From positions 186,001 through 250,000 of the forward strand of contig NC_006049.2 in assembly GCF_000006445.2 (NCBI RefSeq): DNA of 64,000 bases, in the 5' to 3' direction. Positions 12,556-23,798 of the stretch are shown one piece after another. Made by a program: the position numbers and the translations under genes. Below the pieces are notes generated by a model. The model saw only the letters and a program-made list of their open reading frames with translations. It was not told the DNA's origin and did no database searches. The first letter of the stretch is position 1, and every line of letters starts with the position of its first letter. Source of the DNA: Debaryomyces hansenii CBS767 (lineage: Eukaryota > Ascomycota > Pichiomycetes > Serinales > Debaryomycetaceae).

Positions 12556-13878
12556 ATGGGATCTTGTACATCTAAGCAGCTGGACAATACCAAGCCATCA
12601 GAGGCACCGAAGGTCAATAACAAGCGCCATGATCAAAAACAATCATTGAACTCAAATAAAAATAATATCAACGCGTCAAAAGACCATAATACATCGACGG
12701 ATTCTTCGAACGAATTGCATTCTTCAACGTACCCAGAAAAGTCTGCAAATGAAACTTCAAATGCCATTTCTTCTTCGGCTGGTTCTGAAAAGGAAGTTAA
12801 AGTGTTGTTGTTGGGATCAGGGGAAAGTGGTAAGTCCACAATTGTTAAGCAGATGAAAATCTTACATCAAAATGGGTATAGCACGGAGGAATTATATGAA
12901 TATAAGCCGTTTGTTTATAAGAATGTCTTGGAGTGTATCAAAAGTGTGATTAATGCAATAATCGATTTGGAACCTGATTTAATACATAAACAGAATGAAA
13001 CCGGAGCAGATGACAATATAGGGAATAACACCGTTGCACCGGACAACCAGGAGGATCGCATACAGCAATTCAGTGGTACAAAGGATGCAAATCGTAAGCA
13101 CGTATTAGATTATGATATGTTAAATGAAGTTTTGGATTATGAGGTCAACATTAATGTTGATGAATCTTTCAATCCAGATATTGCTGGTAAGATTATTCAC
13201 ATTTATAAGACCCCGGAGGTTCAGAAATTTATCAGATACCAACAGGGAAATTTCTATTTAATTGATTCTACTAATTACTTCTTGAATGATTTAGAAAGGA
13301 TTTCGAAAGTCGACTACTGTCCATCAGTTAATGATATTTTGAGAACGCGTAAGAAAACTTCTGGTATTTTTGATTTCAAATTTCAAATGAGCGGTGGATT
13401 GAATATTCATATGTTCGATGTTGGTGGTCAAAGATCAGAAAGAAAGAAATGGATTCATTGCTTTGATAATGTTACTTCTATTATATTTTGTGTTGCTTTG
13501 TCTGAATATGACCAAGTTTTACTCGAAGAAAATAGTCAAAATAGATTAGAAGAATCGTTAATTTTGTTTGATTCCGTGGTTAATTCAAGGTGGTTTGCAA
13601 GAACTTCAATTGTCTTGTTTTTGAATAAAATTGATGTGTTTGCAGAAAAGTTGCCCTATTCTCCTCTAGAAAACCACTTTCCTGATTATACCGGTGGTAA
13701 TAACATTAACAAAGCTGCCAAGTATATTTTATGGAGGTTCAATCAAGTGAATCGATCCGGTTTAAGTATCTATCCCCATGTAACACAAGCTACAGATACC
13801 TCAAATATTCAATTGGTATTTGCAGCTATCAAAGAAACAATTTTGGAAAATAGCTTAAAAGATAGTGGACTCCTATAA
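12556..13878 (+). CDS. GPA2: Heterotrimeric G-protein alpha subunit, Gpa2 type
   Basis: A 440-residue G-alpha subunit for nutrient/cAMP signalling. The frame opens at GTG; the real start at 12556 gives MGSCTSK, a perfect N-myristoylation signal (Gly2) with a neighbouring palmitoylation cysteine (Cys4). A Ser/Asn-rich stretch of about 75 residues precedes the GTPase, as in S. cerevisiae Gpa2. Visible motifs: P-loop GSGESGKST (87-95), switch I RTRKKTSGI, switch II DVGGQRSE, NKID, and TQATDTSN near the end. The segments NSRWFARTS, FPDYTGG and KAAKYILWRF, and the C-terminus ENSLKDSGLL, match Gpa2 rather than the pheromone subunit Gpa1. The enzyme that would myristoylate it, NMT1, happens to lie elsewhere in this window. 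Confidence 0.93.
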   Translation: MGSCTSKQLDNTKPSEAPKVNNKRHDQKQSLNSNKNNINASKDHNTSTDSSNELHSSTYPEKSANETSNAISSSAGSEKEVKVLLLGSGESGKSTIVKQMKILHQNGYSTEELYEYKPFVYKNVLECIKSVINAIIDLEPDLIHKQNETGADDNIGNNTVAPDNQEDRIQQFSGTKDANRKHVLDYDMLNEVLDYEVNINVDESFNPDIAGKIIHIYKTPEVQKFIRYQQGNFYLIDSTNYFLNDLERISKVDYCPSVNDILRTRKKTSGIFDFKFQMSGGLNIHMFDVGGQRSERKKWIHCFDNVTSIIFCVALSEYDQVLLEENSQNRLEESLILFDSVVNSRWFARTSIVLFLNKIDVFAEKLPYSPLENHFPDYTGGNNINKAAKYILWRFNQVNRSGLSIYPHVTQATDTSNIQLVFAAIKETILENSLKDSGLL

Positions 13879-14034
13879 TTTATGTCCAATTTTCGACATT
13901 GAATAGTTTTCATTGAGTATTAATAACACACATAGCTCTCGTGAATTTTGTGCACTATTCTTTTAAAGTAATATTTTAAATTAATATTAGATATAATCTA
14001 TATACTTTATATGCAATATTAATAATTATTCAAC

Positions 14035-16700
14035 TCAACTTTCGGCGTTCTTATCATCTCTACTTCTCACATAATGAAGATTAAAGTTTCCTCTTCCTCG
14101 GTTTCCTCTCGAACCTCTAACAGAACCCCTAAAACCACCCCTACCCCTTCCTCTACCTCCTCTACCTCTACCACGATTGGAGGCAGTAGAAATCTTGTCC
14201 GACAGCACATCTGACTTTGTTGCATCCGTCTCTTTCGTATTTACGGAATCTGCAATATTCTGTTTTCCACCAGTGGAAGACGATGTCTGCCCATTGCTAG
14301 GATCTGTGATGACTTCCTTTCCAATTAATTCTGGGGTTTTGCTTCTTTTTTCGTTAGTTATTATCGCATCATTCAGTGCGTTTATAGATGCTTCAGGCTT
14401 TATATCTTTCATATCTTTGAAGTCTTTTACATCATTTACTTCTTTCACATCCTTAGTACCATTAAGGGCCTCAACTTGATCTGAATTGCTAGTTTCTTTA
14501 GTCTTCTTACCATTTTTACCGGTGTTGTTACCTTTCAGATTAGCTTGTAGCCTTCTGGACTTGACCTCCTCCATTTTTTTAACATCTTTCTTTGGCAAAT
14601 CTGTCGCTTTAGCTCTTCCAGAAGACCTGTTCTTATTTCTTCCGGAAACCTTTGGCCCCGGTACCCGATCATCTTTACTGGTATCCTCATTACTGTTACT
14701 CTTCACCACGATATTCCTCGTATCACTTGCATCTTGAATACCAAGAGATGTGGTTTTCGATACTTCGGTGGGTAAACCTAATTCTTTTGGATCCTGGCGT
14801 CTATAGTTCAAGCCATTGCTCTTTTTATTATTGAGAGTTTGTGAATGAGAGTTACAACGAGTATTTTGGGAATTTTGCATCTTTTCTCTCTGGGCATTCT
14901 GTCTTTTACTTAATTCTGCAAAATGCTTCTTGAAATTTGGTCTGTCCTTTGCCCGTTCAGCTTCTTGGGATGGGGGAGCATGTACTTCGATCGTTTTCTT
15001 GTTTTCCTCTTGAGCAGGGACAGATTGTGCTTCATTTTTCTTGCCGTCTACTTCGCGCGAAGGTTTCACATCAGGAACATTTTCTTTGGATTTGCTTGAA
15101 CCATTCACATGAGACTCATGCATGACTTCCAGTTTATTATTTTGTGATAAAGAATCATTAATTTTCTTCAATTTATCTTCTATTTCCTTATCCTTAGATT
15201 TTTTGTCGAGATCCATATTTGCTGCAGAATTTTCCGAATTTGAAATGAATTGGCTTTCTTTGACCGTTAAGTCTACTGTTGGTGTTTGAGTCTTCTTTTT
15301 CAATATTACTGGTTTATTAGTATTTGGCTTTGGTGAATTTTTAATTGACTTAGGAGTACCTCTCCCTTTAGGGGGAGGAGGGTTTTTGTTTTTACTTAAT
15401 AGCTCTGCAAGACTTTTATTATCATCCTTTGGAGCATATATGGATTCTGGGATAGGAGCTTTCATTAACTGTGATGTTTCTGTTTCCTGCGCCTCTGGAT
15501 GCGATTCAGGACTAGGCACATTCTGATTTGTAGAGGGTGAAGGCCTCTTCAAAATATTAACTGAAGGCCGCCTGGAACTTTTCTGTGACGGTCTTCTTTC
15601 ACGGGGAAAGTGGGATTCTTCTGACGATGCATGCTTTTCTGTCGCATCATGTTGATCCAAATCAAGACTATCAGCCATTGGACCTAAAGTCTTAATAGTC
15701 GTGTGGTTGATCGTAATAAGCTTCTTGTCAATCTCATGTTGTTTTGATAATACGTCTACTGGTTTTGCTGCGCCGAAGGGATTTGGCTTATTCTTTGGAG
15801 GTGCTGCCACTGGAGGTGCTACGGAACCTTCCTGCAGTATTGATGATTTTCTGTCGGATAAACTTGGCTGTAATGATGCAATAGCCAGAGAGTTTAATGG
15901 CTGATACTTCTTTGGAGGAGAGTTTATATTAATATTGCGTGATGGACCATGATCAAATCCGCCATGGCCAAAATGTTGGCTTTGCTTTTGCTTAACAAAA
16001 TCATCCTGGATTTGCTGGATTTCCCGTTCGTGATCTTGATTAAAGCTAATACAGTGCTGAAAATCATGGAAATCTGCCAATTCAACCACAACCCTTCTGG
16101 TCGCGTTGTAATATAAATCTTGCCATTTTAATACCTTATTCATTTCCTGGAATGATTCTAACTCAACGAATGCTACTTTCTTAATAACATGCGTCTCTAG
16201 AATATTCGACGAAGGGTCCACCACTATCTTAAACTTAACAAACGTCGTGTATCTACTCTTAAACAAATCTTCAATAAACCCATCGTTAGACGTAATCGGA
16301 AGATTCAATAACTTCACTATGTACGGCGGCCCATTATCATGAATCCCAGACAGCCTATTATACGAATGGCCACCAAATCCACCAGAGGGATGCGAGCTTC
16401 CAAACGGATCTTTTGAATATACCGAGTGTTTGTGCTTTTCTATGGGAACTGATATAGATGCCATATCTATTTCATCATCTGCCCAAGAGCCTCCAAAAGC
16501 TAATATTTCTAGTTAGTATACTTATTCATACAATGTCAATTGACCCCCTTACTATTATCTTTACTTACACTGGTCACTGAAGAACTCTTGCAATGTCATT
16601 TTTTTTTGAGGTGCTATATAAATTCCGTCTGTTAGTATCATCGGTCTCATTTTTGATCCTTTTTCCTCCCAATTTTCTATTTAATTACAAACATACCCAT
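14035..16700 (-). CDS. TIF3: Translation initiation factor eIF4B, three exons
   Basis: An RNA-binding initiation factor that assists eIF4A. The long frame ends at an internal Met (16464), but two introns extend it. Exon 1 is ATGG (16697-16700). Intron 1 (16614-16696) has GTATGT, TACTAAC (16631-16637) and TATAG. Exon 2 is 16569-16613. Intron 2 (16500-16568) has GTAAGT, TACTAAC (16512-16518) and ATTAG. Exon 3 is 14035-16499. The joined frame is exact and encodes 837 residues beginning MAPQKKMTLQEFFSD, then SFGGSWADDEID, matching the start of S. cerevisiae Tif3 (MAPPKK...FGSSWAEE). An RRM follows at about residues 75-155. The middle is Ser/Lys/Asn-rich and disordered. The C-terminus is an RGG tract (RGRGRGGRGRGRGGF). 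It is much longer than S. cerevisiae Tif3 (about 436 residues). Confidence 0.92.
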
Positions 16701-16950
16701 CTTCCTAAGTATCAATACTTGTTCAATACTATATATATCCTTGGAACTATCGATTGATCTCTTAAATTATTAATCATAAACGCTTTGAAACAGCATATAA
16801 TTTTACGTGACAAATATCCCATAGCTTTGCGGGTCACGTTCTAGTCATTACCGCGTTAAGCAAGAAGATACATAAGGCTATTTTAGCTGGCTAAGACATA
16901 TATTGTATAGACTATAAAGGACTCAATATTGTAGGAAATCGATATATTGC

Positions 16951-18516
16951 TTATAGGGTAGAGTAGCCGTCATAGGTTTTTCTCCAATTGGAGAAGAACC
17001 CGTTAAAAAACTTGATACCCAAACCAATATCTTTGAACCCCACAGTCGCTCTGATTGAATGCATCGAGAGCTGTGAAATACCTAAATCAATAGTTCTGGC
17101 ACCGGTCTGCAGAGAAATCAAGGGACCAATTGAGGAGCCCGACCTAGAATCATTGCGTATCTGGAAGTACTGAAGCGAGTCATTGTTAAGTCTGGCTAAT
17201 TCTTCGGCTAATGCCAATCCAGGTGCATCTGTAGCGAAGTGGCCGTTAGGATCCACAGCGATTGTAATTCCTTTATTTGGGACAGGCTTATGGTGATCGA
17301 GATACTCACTGGCAAAATTGGGGTTCAACAAATGGTTGACATCGGCAGATAGGATAATAGAATTTGCATATGCTAGCTCTAATTGTTCCTGGGTATGCGA
17401 ATCGTCGGGGTTGAAGTATTGGGAAGCCAAAACTCTGGAAATTATCAGATCAGTGATTCCGCCCTTGGCGCCCGTGGCAGACCCTGAGCCGATTTCTTCA
17501 TGGTTAAATAAGGCAACAAGCGAGAACGAATCTGACTCCACAAGGGCATCGTGATTGCTTTCGAGCAAAGAATGAATTGCTGCAAATGAGCAGATTCTGT
17601 CATCAATTCTGGGACTGAAGATGAATTCTTTATTCAAACCACCTCTTGTTCCTTTCTGGACATCGTATAATTGTAAGTCCCATTGAAGAATTTCAGATAC
17701 TTCGACCCCTGCTAAGGACGAAATGTATCTCAATAATTTTAATGGATGCCTGCCGTATAATGGGGACGATTTTTCCTCGTCTGTAGCTTCTTCTTCTTCG
17801 TCATCGGACCCCGAATATCCAATCACTGGAACTGCTTGTGTTTCCTTGTTATAAGGTCTTGCAGAGGCAGCTCCAAAATGGGGTGCTAACGTTGGGATGC
17901 GAGCAATTGGATGTGGGGTAGAATCGACTAGTTGCTGATTGACTCTTTTGGAGGCTGAATCTCTCACCAAGAGACTTCCACCAACTCCTAAATCTCTATC
18001 TAACCAAAGATCATTCAAAGTTCCAGCGTATGGTGCCACACCTAACAACTCATAACCATCAATTTTTTCTTTGCTAGAATTGGGTTTCAAAGGTACAGTT
18101 AAAGAATCAATGTGAGAGCCAATAACACCAACTCCTCTTTCAGCAGTCCAATTTTTACCAACAATAAACGCCCCCAATGCTGCACCATGTCTGATCGTGT
18201 AATATTTACCAGGTTTCAAACTCTCCCACGATTTTTTCTCAGGAAGATACTTGAAACCTTCGTTGTTCAATTTTTCGGCAAAATAGTCAACGACATGGAA
18301 AATGGTTGGATTTGCATAAGTGAATTCTATGTACTCATTAGCGTACTTTTCGTAGAACTCATCATTGTATTTTGAAGTCAAGTCAACTTGATCTTGGGTC
18401 CGTTTTGATAAAGCTGGCTTCTTTTCACTCTCCTTCAAATTTTCTGTAACTTCTTTCAAGTTAATTTTCATTAAAGCTGCTTCAAGGGCTTTAGCAAGGA
18501 TTTCTGAATCGCTCAT
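16951..18516 (-). CDS. LAP4: Vacuolar/aspartyl aminopeptidase, M18 family
   Basis: A 521-residue zinc aminopeptidase closest to S. cerevisiae Ape1/Lap4, the cargo of the cytoplasm-to-vacuole route. M18 metal and catalytic motifs are visible: GSHIDSLTVPLKP, HEEIGSGSATGAKG, SADVNHLLNPNF, and the terminal SQLSMHSIRATVGFKDIG. The N-terminal ~35 residues form a predicted amphipathic helix (ILAKALEAALMKINLK), like the Ape1 propeptide that drives aggregation. An acidic insertion (SDDEEEEATDEE, about residue 240) also occurs in Ape1. Codon 469 is CTG (17110-17112), standing where S. cerevisiae has Ser in the conserved SQTGARTID segment. That supports serine decoding of CTG. Start: ATG at 18516 directly in context. 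Confidence 0.92.
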   Translation of the reverse strand: MSDSEILAKALEAALMKINLKEVTENLKESEKKPALSKRTQDQVDLTSKYNDEFYEKYANEYIEFTYANPTIFHVVDYFAEKLNNEGFKYLPEKKSWESLKPGKYYTIRHGAALGAFIVGKNWTAERGVGVIGSHIDSLTVPLKPNSSKEKIDGYELLGVAPYAGTLNDLWLDRDLGVGGSLLVRDSASKRVNQQLVDSTPHPIARIPTLAPHFGAASARPYNKETQAVPVIGYSGSDDEEEEATDEEKSSPLYGRHPLKLLRYISSLAGVEVSEILQWDLQLYDVQKGTRGGLNKEFIFSPRIDDRICSFAAIHSLLESNHDALVESDSFSLVALFNHEEIGSGSATGAKGGITDLIISRVLASQYFNPDDSHTQEQLELAYANSIILSADVNHLLNPNFASEYLDHHKPVPNKGITIAVDPNGHFATDAPGLALAEELARLNNDSLQYFQIRNDSRSGSSIGPLISLQTGARTIDLGISQLSMHSIRATVGFKDIGLGIKFFNGFFSNWRKTYDGYSTL

Positions 18517-18728
18517 TCTTTAATTGTGGTCTTATATAGTTTTTTATTTGATATTAGTTCAATAGTTGTATATCAGATAAAGTAACCCTTAATATCCTGA
18601 TAACCAAAATTGGTTATCGCGCAAACTCGCGCAACACTGTGGCTCAAGGCATACTATGAATTTACCAAAATACGGTAGCACAACAAAGTCTATTAGATAG
18701 ATAAGTTCTAAATATTATATACAGATTA

Positions 18729-19865
18729 TTAGTTTGGTTTTTCAGATGCAAAGGTTGCAGCAACAATTAATGGGAAAACTATACTTGCATCCGCATAAAC
18801 CTTGACTTGTTTTGCTTCTGCTTTAATCTTACCCCAAGATATGGCCTCATCTGGCCTGGCACCAGCATCGGATCCATCAAACTCTTGACCAGTATTTATG
18901 TAAACGGCGTAATCAGCTCCATTTCTCATTAAACAAGCGTTACAAATATGATGCTTGATCAACCCACCACCTAAAAGAATCATTCCAGCATTGGAAGCAG
19001 CCATCGACATCGAGTTTAATTTTCTGATATCAGCAACAATATCTAACCTGATTTGCTGTGGAGAAGCTTTGAAAGTATGGAAAAAAAGCATGTCACCTAT
19101 GGATCCATCAGTTAAGGCAGGACAGAATACAGGGATATCGTTCTTATGAGCCCAATACAAGACGGAAGATTCGTCGTTTATTTCTTTTCCTAATCTGTTG
19201 ATTAATTTTGAAGGAGTCCAGCATGCTGGGGAGTCTGCATTTAATCCATCAGAACCCATTTTTTTCATACCTTCCTCTTGTTCTTCCAAACATTTGTCCA
19301 AAATTGGAACAATCCATTCCTCGAATTTACAATAGTTGTCATTTGGGACCAATAAGTTACCGATTCTGTTCATACCCTGGTCTCTTAAGCCCTTACCTGG
19401 TAAACTAAACTCACCCATATAAGTAGGGGCCAAGACTTTGATTAAATCTTCTTCAATACCACCAGCACTGGATACGATAGCACTGACCATTTTATGTTGA
19501 ACTAAGAAACGTAATGTATCTCTTAATCCAGACGAGATCAAATTGGAAGTATAACCCATAAAAATAGTTGATTTTTGGTATCCCTCATCATCAAATTCTC
19601 CTGTTCTTTCATGTTCAGGTAAAGAATCGATATGTTTACCTCTCCAGCTTCTCATACCGTTAATAATTTCACACGCTTGACTCACTGAAGAAGCCTGAAA
19701 TCCCATGTTCTTCATAGATTCTATTAAATCAACTGCCTTCATGTTATAAGCGGAGTCTTTGGAGTAATCGATACCCTTGATTTCAACAAAACTATCAGGA
19801 ACTGGAATAGATTGCTTGAGAACGGCATCAGATGCCAATCCTGGTAACTTATCTGAACCACTCAT
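18729..19865 (-). CDS. DYS1: Deoxyhypusine synthase
   Basis: A 378-residue NAD-dependent enzyme that transfers the aminobutyl group of spermidine to a lysine of eIF5A, the first step of hypusine formation. Family signatures are clear: the N-terminal ball-and-chain segment, [44 protein letters not shown], the glycine-rich [14 protein letters not shown], and the ISWGKI segment with the catalytic lysine. The length equals the usual fungal enzyme (about 387). It is divergent in promoter arrangement from nothing: its upstream spacer leads to the NDUFA12 terminator on the same strand. Confidence 0.96.
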   Translation of the reverse strand: MSGSDKLPGLASDAVLKQSIPVPDSFVEIKGIDYSKDSAYNMKAVDLIESMKNMGFQASSVSQACEIINGMRSWRGKHIDSLPEHERTGEFDDEGYQKSTIFMGYTSNLISSGLRDTLRFLVQHKMVSAIVSSAGGIEEDLIKVLAPTYMGEFSLPGKGLRDQGMNRIGNLLVPNDNYCKFEEWIVPILDKCLEEQEEGMKKMGSDGLNADSPACWTPSKLINRLGKEINDESSVLYWAHKNDIPVFCPALTDGSIGDMLFFHTFKASPQQIRLDIVADIRKLNSMSMAASNAGMILLGGGLIKHHICNACLMRNGADYAVYINTGQEFDGSDAGARPDEAISWGKIKAEAKQVKVYADASIVFPLIVAATFASEKPN

Positions 19866-20303
19866 TTCTTTTGCTGGCGATGTGTATTTCGATACTAAAA
19901 TAATTGGTTACAATATTATGTATGAAAACTTTTATATGAAAAAAGTGCCGAGCCGCACACAGCTTGATTCTATCTTGGCCCCTGGCCCTTGTACCCAATA
20001 GAATTGATTAAAGCCAATAATAATTAGAGATCCTGTTAATGTTACACAAGTACGGTTATAATTGGAAACAATATTAATGTATATTTCAGTGTAAATTCAA
20101 TAATGTAAAAATATATAACGTAGGTATAAGAAATAATGAAATACATAAGCCAATGTAAAACTAACCAGTGAAACCAAAGCTATATAACAACTAGACGTAT
20201 CCATTCATTATACCGATACTGATTAAGCTCTCAATTCAAGCAGCCATTTCTGCCGTATAAAAATCCGAGCTCGACATAACAATAAATATGCAAATGGGTA
20301 AAA
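19866..20303. other. Spacer: DYS1 promoter and NDUFA12 3' flank
   Basis: About 440 bases, AT-rich. Short frames here are shadows or chance. No RNA gene was seen. Confidence 0.45.
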
Positions 20304-20738
20304 TTACGCTTCGACACGTTCTTTAACTTCTGGACTCCAGGCAGTATGTTTTGGTTTAGAGGTATTGTAGGTGACAAACGCACCTGAAGTACCGGTGTAG
20401 TTCTTCTTATGCTGTTCAGGTAATGGGTAAGCCCTAACGACCTTTTGATCAGCTGGTAACTTGTTTGGAGGAGTGTTGGTACCATAACCCAACCAATAAT
20501 GCCATCCTGGTTCAACCTTCGACATATCAACGGCCATACCCCAATCAGCATATTCAACCCATCTAGTTCTTAAATGTATTTCTTCTGCGACGTTGGTTTC
20601 ATAATATTTATTGCCAAAGTCATCTTGACCAACTAACCAACCTCTCTTGGTATCGTTAAGATTATGGACTTGCCAAGCAGCCCTCTTAAGTCCTGACGAG
20701 TATATATTTTTAAGAGTACGAACAATCGAAGTCGACAT
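20304..20738 (-). CDS. NDUFA12: Complex I accessory subunit NDUFA12 (B17.2 / N7BM)
   Basis: A 144-residue accessory subunit of mitochondrial NADH:ubiquinone oxidoreductase. The signature of the B17.2 family is plain: DDFGNKYYE, RTRWVEYADWG, VEPGWHYWLGYGTNTPP, then a Lys/Pro-rich tail (YNTSKPKHTAWSPEVKERV). Its presence shows the organism keeps proton-pumping complex I, which Saccharomyces has lost and CTG-clade yeasts retain. ATG at 20738 gives MSTSIVRTLKNIY, a plausible mitochondrial N-terminus. Confidence 0.93.
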   Translation of the reverse strand: MSTSIVRTLKNIYSSGLKRAAWQVHNLNDTKRGWLVGQDDFGNKYYETNVAEEIHLRTRWVEYADWGMAVDMSKVEPGWHYWLGYGTNTPPNKLPADQKVVRAYPLPEQHKKNYTGTSGAFVTYNTSKPKHTAWSPEVKERVEA

Positions 20739-21400
20739 GTTGGTTATACTTTGATTCTAATGTTAAACACTTCTTTTAGCTTTCTATAGTTTTCTTACAT
20801 TGAGTGAACAAATTTAGTTTGATTGGCTCAAGAAATATAATCACGTGATACATAATTGCAACGAAGCAGAACCTACTAGAGGTATTGATTGATACGGATC
20901 CTGCTGCTACGTGTCTAAGTAATGTTGTTCGTATAGTCGTCTGTTTCAAGGGGAGGTTTGTTACAATATTTCATTAAAATAATTCAACATTAAAATGTTA
21001 TCGAGATGAGAGGGCAAATCAAATTCGGATCCTGCAACGGGCAACCACTACAACAGCATCTTATAGGCGATCAAATTGATTGCAATATGTCAACATAGAA
21101 ACAGAACCGGTCCAATTGAAAGTGCTTACATAGTACTCAGGTACACTTCAGAATCAGCTGGAAGAAAAATGACAAATATATCTTAATTATACAAAATTCG
21201 GTACATGTCAGTAAATACTCTACACATCTGAAAAGTGCTGGGTTGCGCTTTCTACTCAAAGTTCCATTGCTATTCATATATTATGTATATATTATTCAAG
21301 AGAAATTCTAATCGCATTATGTAACAGGTAGTAAGGCGTAAGCTTACTGAAAATTGTTTTCATTCATCATTACAAGAAATCATTTGCTGGGTATTTTTTT
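20739..21400. other. Spacer: NDUFA12 promoter and CAP1 3' flank
   Basis: About 660 bases. No supported gene or RNA. CTGA boxes here are not preceded by sequence complementary to rRNA. Confidence 0.45.
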
Positions 21401-22849
21401 TTACTTACGTCTCAATAAGGCAGATTGCTCCAATAAATGGTTAACGTCGGAAGAGTTAATCACCACACCGGTCTCAGAACATTTAGCCTTGCTCTTCAAC
21501 TCATTACACAACCCGTCAATGTCAAGTTCTGTGTATTTAGGATGTGAGGTAATACGGTCCCATATTTCAGAGCATTTAACGGTATCTTCTGGTGCTGGGA
21601 CAACTTCTTCTTCTTCAGTCTTTTGAGGAGCAGACTCTGTATTAGTCTTCTTGACAGAGTTGTCTTCATGTCCATCGGAAACGCTGGTCCTGACAAAATC
21701 ATTGAAATTGAATCCTTTATCGTTCAATGGATCGTAAACACTTTCTTCTGTGGTCAACAACGACATTGGATCAACTTCGTTGCTCCTCTTAGGTTCCGTA
21801 TAACTATCGGCGAAGGCCAATGAAACATCAAAGTTATTATCGTTTAAAAATGACAATGGGTCTTCATTGTTGCTAGATAATTCAAAATTGAATTTAGAAT
21901 CACCATTAAAGAAAGGGTCAAAGCTTGTGTTGTCGTTAGTTGAAGTCGTATAGTTTTCTTTCTCTGGATTCCTTAAATTGCTAAATGGCGAGTTATATTG
22001 ATATTGATCTTCCTTGTCCTTCGGTACAGGGCAATCTTTGGTGCCACAAGCTTCGTTTAATTTAACACAAAAGGGATCAACCTGCTCTTCAAAAGTCTGA
22101 TGGGTAAACCCGTAATTTTGATCATTCTGGTTATCAAATTGATTAGAATTTACGGTGTTAGGTGCCGAGTTCTGTGAGTCTGGAGAAACCAAAATATTAT
22201 CATTGAGCGGGGACGTAGACGACGAGGACCCGCTGATCAAGTCTGGCACGTATTGTTTCTGGCCGGTCAGGTATCCATCATTGGAGGTATTGGAATCGGC
22301 CAAGTTGTCCTTGGACCATGGAAAGCTGGCAGAAAACTGGCCCACCGAGTCTGGCGATGTGTTGTTCAGTGACTCGTTAGGCGACTGGAACTTAACTTCT
22401 CCGACCGACGACTTATTACTGGCTGAATCCGACTGGGAAGAATGGTGCTTCTCCCCCATTGTCGGCCTATATGTGCCTCCCGTATTAGGGTTCGACAAGT
22501 GGCCCACTCTCGTGGGCAACTTCAAGTCCAGAAAATCTGTATGGCCTCTGTATCTCGCTAACTCGTTCTTTAACATGTCAACCTGAGCCTTCAAGAAGTC
22601 CAGCTCGGTGTTGGCCTTGATTGTCTCGTCCTCCAACGATTTTACCTTGTCTTCCAAATCCTTCATTTTACGCTCCTTTCTCTCCCTGTACGCCCTCTGT
22701 GCCGCCCGATTCTGCGCCGTCCTTTTCGACTTGGGCTCGATCTCTATAGGCTTGCGTCCTGGCTTGGTGTGCAACTTTTTGTCATCATGACTCAAATTCG
22801 ATGATCCTGAAGATACCTCAGAAATATTCCTCTTCACGTCCGCCATCAT
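21401..22849 (-). CDS. CAP1: AP-1 oxidative-stress transcription factor
   Basis: A 482-residue bZIP factor, orthologue of C. albicans Cap1 and S. cerevisiae Yap1. The basic region (RTAQNRAAQRAYRERKERK, about 43-61) is the pap1/Yap type and is followed by a leucine zipper. An N-terminal cysteine cluster lies near residues 257-270 (FCVKLNEACGTKDC). The C-terminal redox domain holds Cys426, Cys448 and Cys457 within CSEIWDRITSHPKY and LCNELKSKAKC, the segment that masks the nuclear export signal when oxidised. Both clusters are intact, so peroxide-regulated nuclear accumulation is expected. The frame starts ATGATG at 22849; either Met is possible. Confidence 0.94.
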   Translation of the reverse strand: MMADVKRNISEVSSGSSNLSHDDKKLHTKPGRKPIEIEPKSKRTAQNRAAQRAYRERKERKMKDLEDKVKSLEDETIKANTELDFLKAQVDMLKNELARYRGHTDFLDLKLPTRVGHLSNPNTGGTYRPTMGEKHHSSQSDSASNKSSVGEVKFQSPNESLNNTSPDSVGQFSASFPWSKDNLADSNTSNDGYLTGQKQYVPDLISGSSSSTSPLNDNILVSPDSQNSAPNTVNSNQFDNQNDQNYGFTHQTFEEQVDPFCVKLNEACGTKDCPVPKDKEDQYQYNSPFSNLRNPEKENYTTSTNDNTSFDPFFNGDSKFNFELSSNNEDPLSFLNDNNFDVSLAFADSYTEPKRSNEVDPMSLLTTEESVYDPLNDKGFNFNDFVRTSVSDGHEDNSVKKTNTESAPQKTEEEEVVPAPEDTVKCSEIWDRITSHPKYTELDIDGLCNELKSKAKCSETGVVINSSDVNHLLEQSALLRRK

Positions 22850-23798
22850 TATACTATCTCTAATATTGCTATCTGAAGCTTCTGTTATTTGTAGTGCCTT
22901 CGCTATTTGTCGCTCTGTATTGGTGTTAATTCCTCAACACCTAATCAGCTAGTAATCCGTATTCTAGCAATTGCTTCTCGTATTTAATGGAGATAAAAAT
23001 TTCTCACTATTCTTACTAATGAATTCAGGAGCACTATTTTATGCTCACTAATCAATATCTCACTATTAATATAATATTAAACGCTTCCACTACTAATTAT
23101 GGGGCTTTCTATACTTGATCTTGTCTCGCAGACTTAATATGGTACTATATATGTATGTATAGACCTTAAAAACTGTATGGTAACGATGTTTCAAAAATCT
23201 ACAAAATCTCCCTTATCCTTTAAAACTAGCGCTTGGGTTTATTATATATCAAATGGCTAGTGCGCCATGTAATTTCTTTTACATTCGCTGTGCTATTGTG
23301 CATGCGAACGTGCAAGACCGGGAGTTTCCTCTTATAGACTCCCCCCGCATCTGCAATTTAATTGGCCCTCGCGACAGAAGATCGGTTGTTCCGCTAACTC
23401 GGTAAGTATGCTGCTGACAAATTAATTTGCTAGGGAACGAGTGCTATCAGTCTAACAACGCCAATGCCCCAGAATAATACAGTCCAAAGGTTGAGTCAGA
23501 GGGAGTCATGAACTGCAAGTCGTAAGTAAATTAGGTTTTATTTTGGTTACGACGGAACTATAAAGCCTAAACGGCCTATCAGCGTTAGTGTTAGCGGAGT
23601 GACATAGGAGACAACACGTGCATTGGGGAGGAGAGGCTCCGAGCTATTCTCGGAATGGTCGTTAAAAGGGTTTTTCGCAGCGTCAATATTCGATCGAATT
23701 CTACGCTCATGCTCATCAATAGGCTATAGAGAGCGCTTATATAATAGGCCTGCGCCGCAGTAAGAGAAAAAGCAGTTTGATCAGATAACTAAAAATAT
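22850..23798. other. Divergent promoter CAP1 / small coiled-coil gene
   Basis: About 950 bases with no gene recognised. Part (23250-23800) is noticeably richer in G+C than the surroundings. No tRNA or snoRNA signature seen. Confidence 0.4.
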
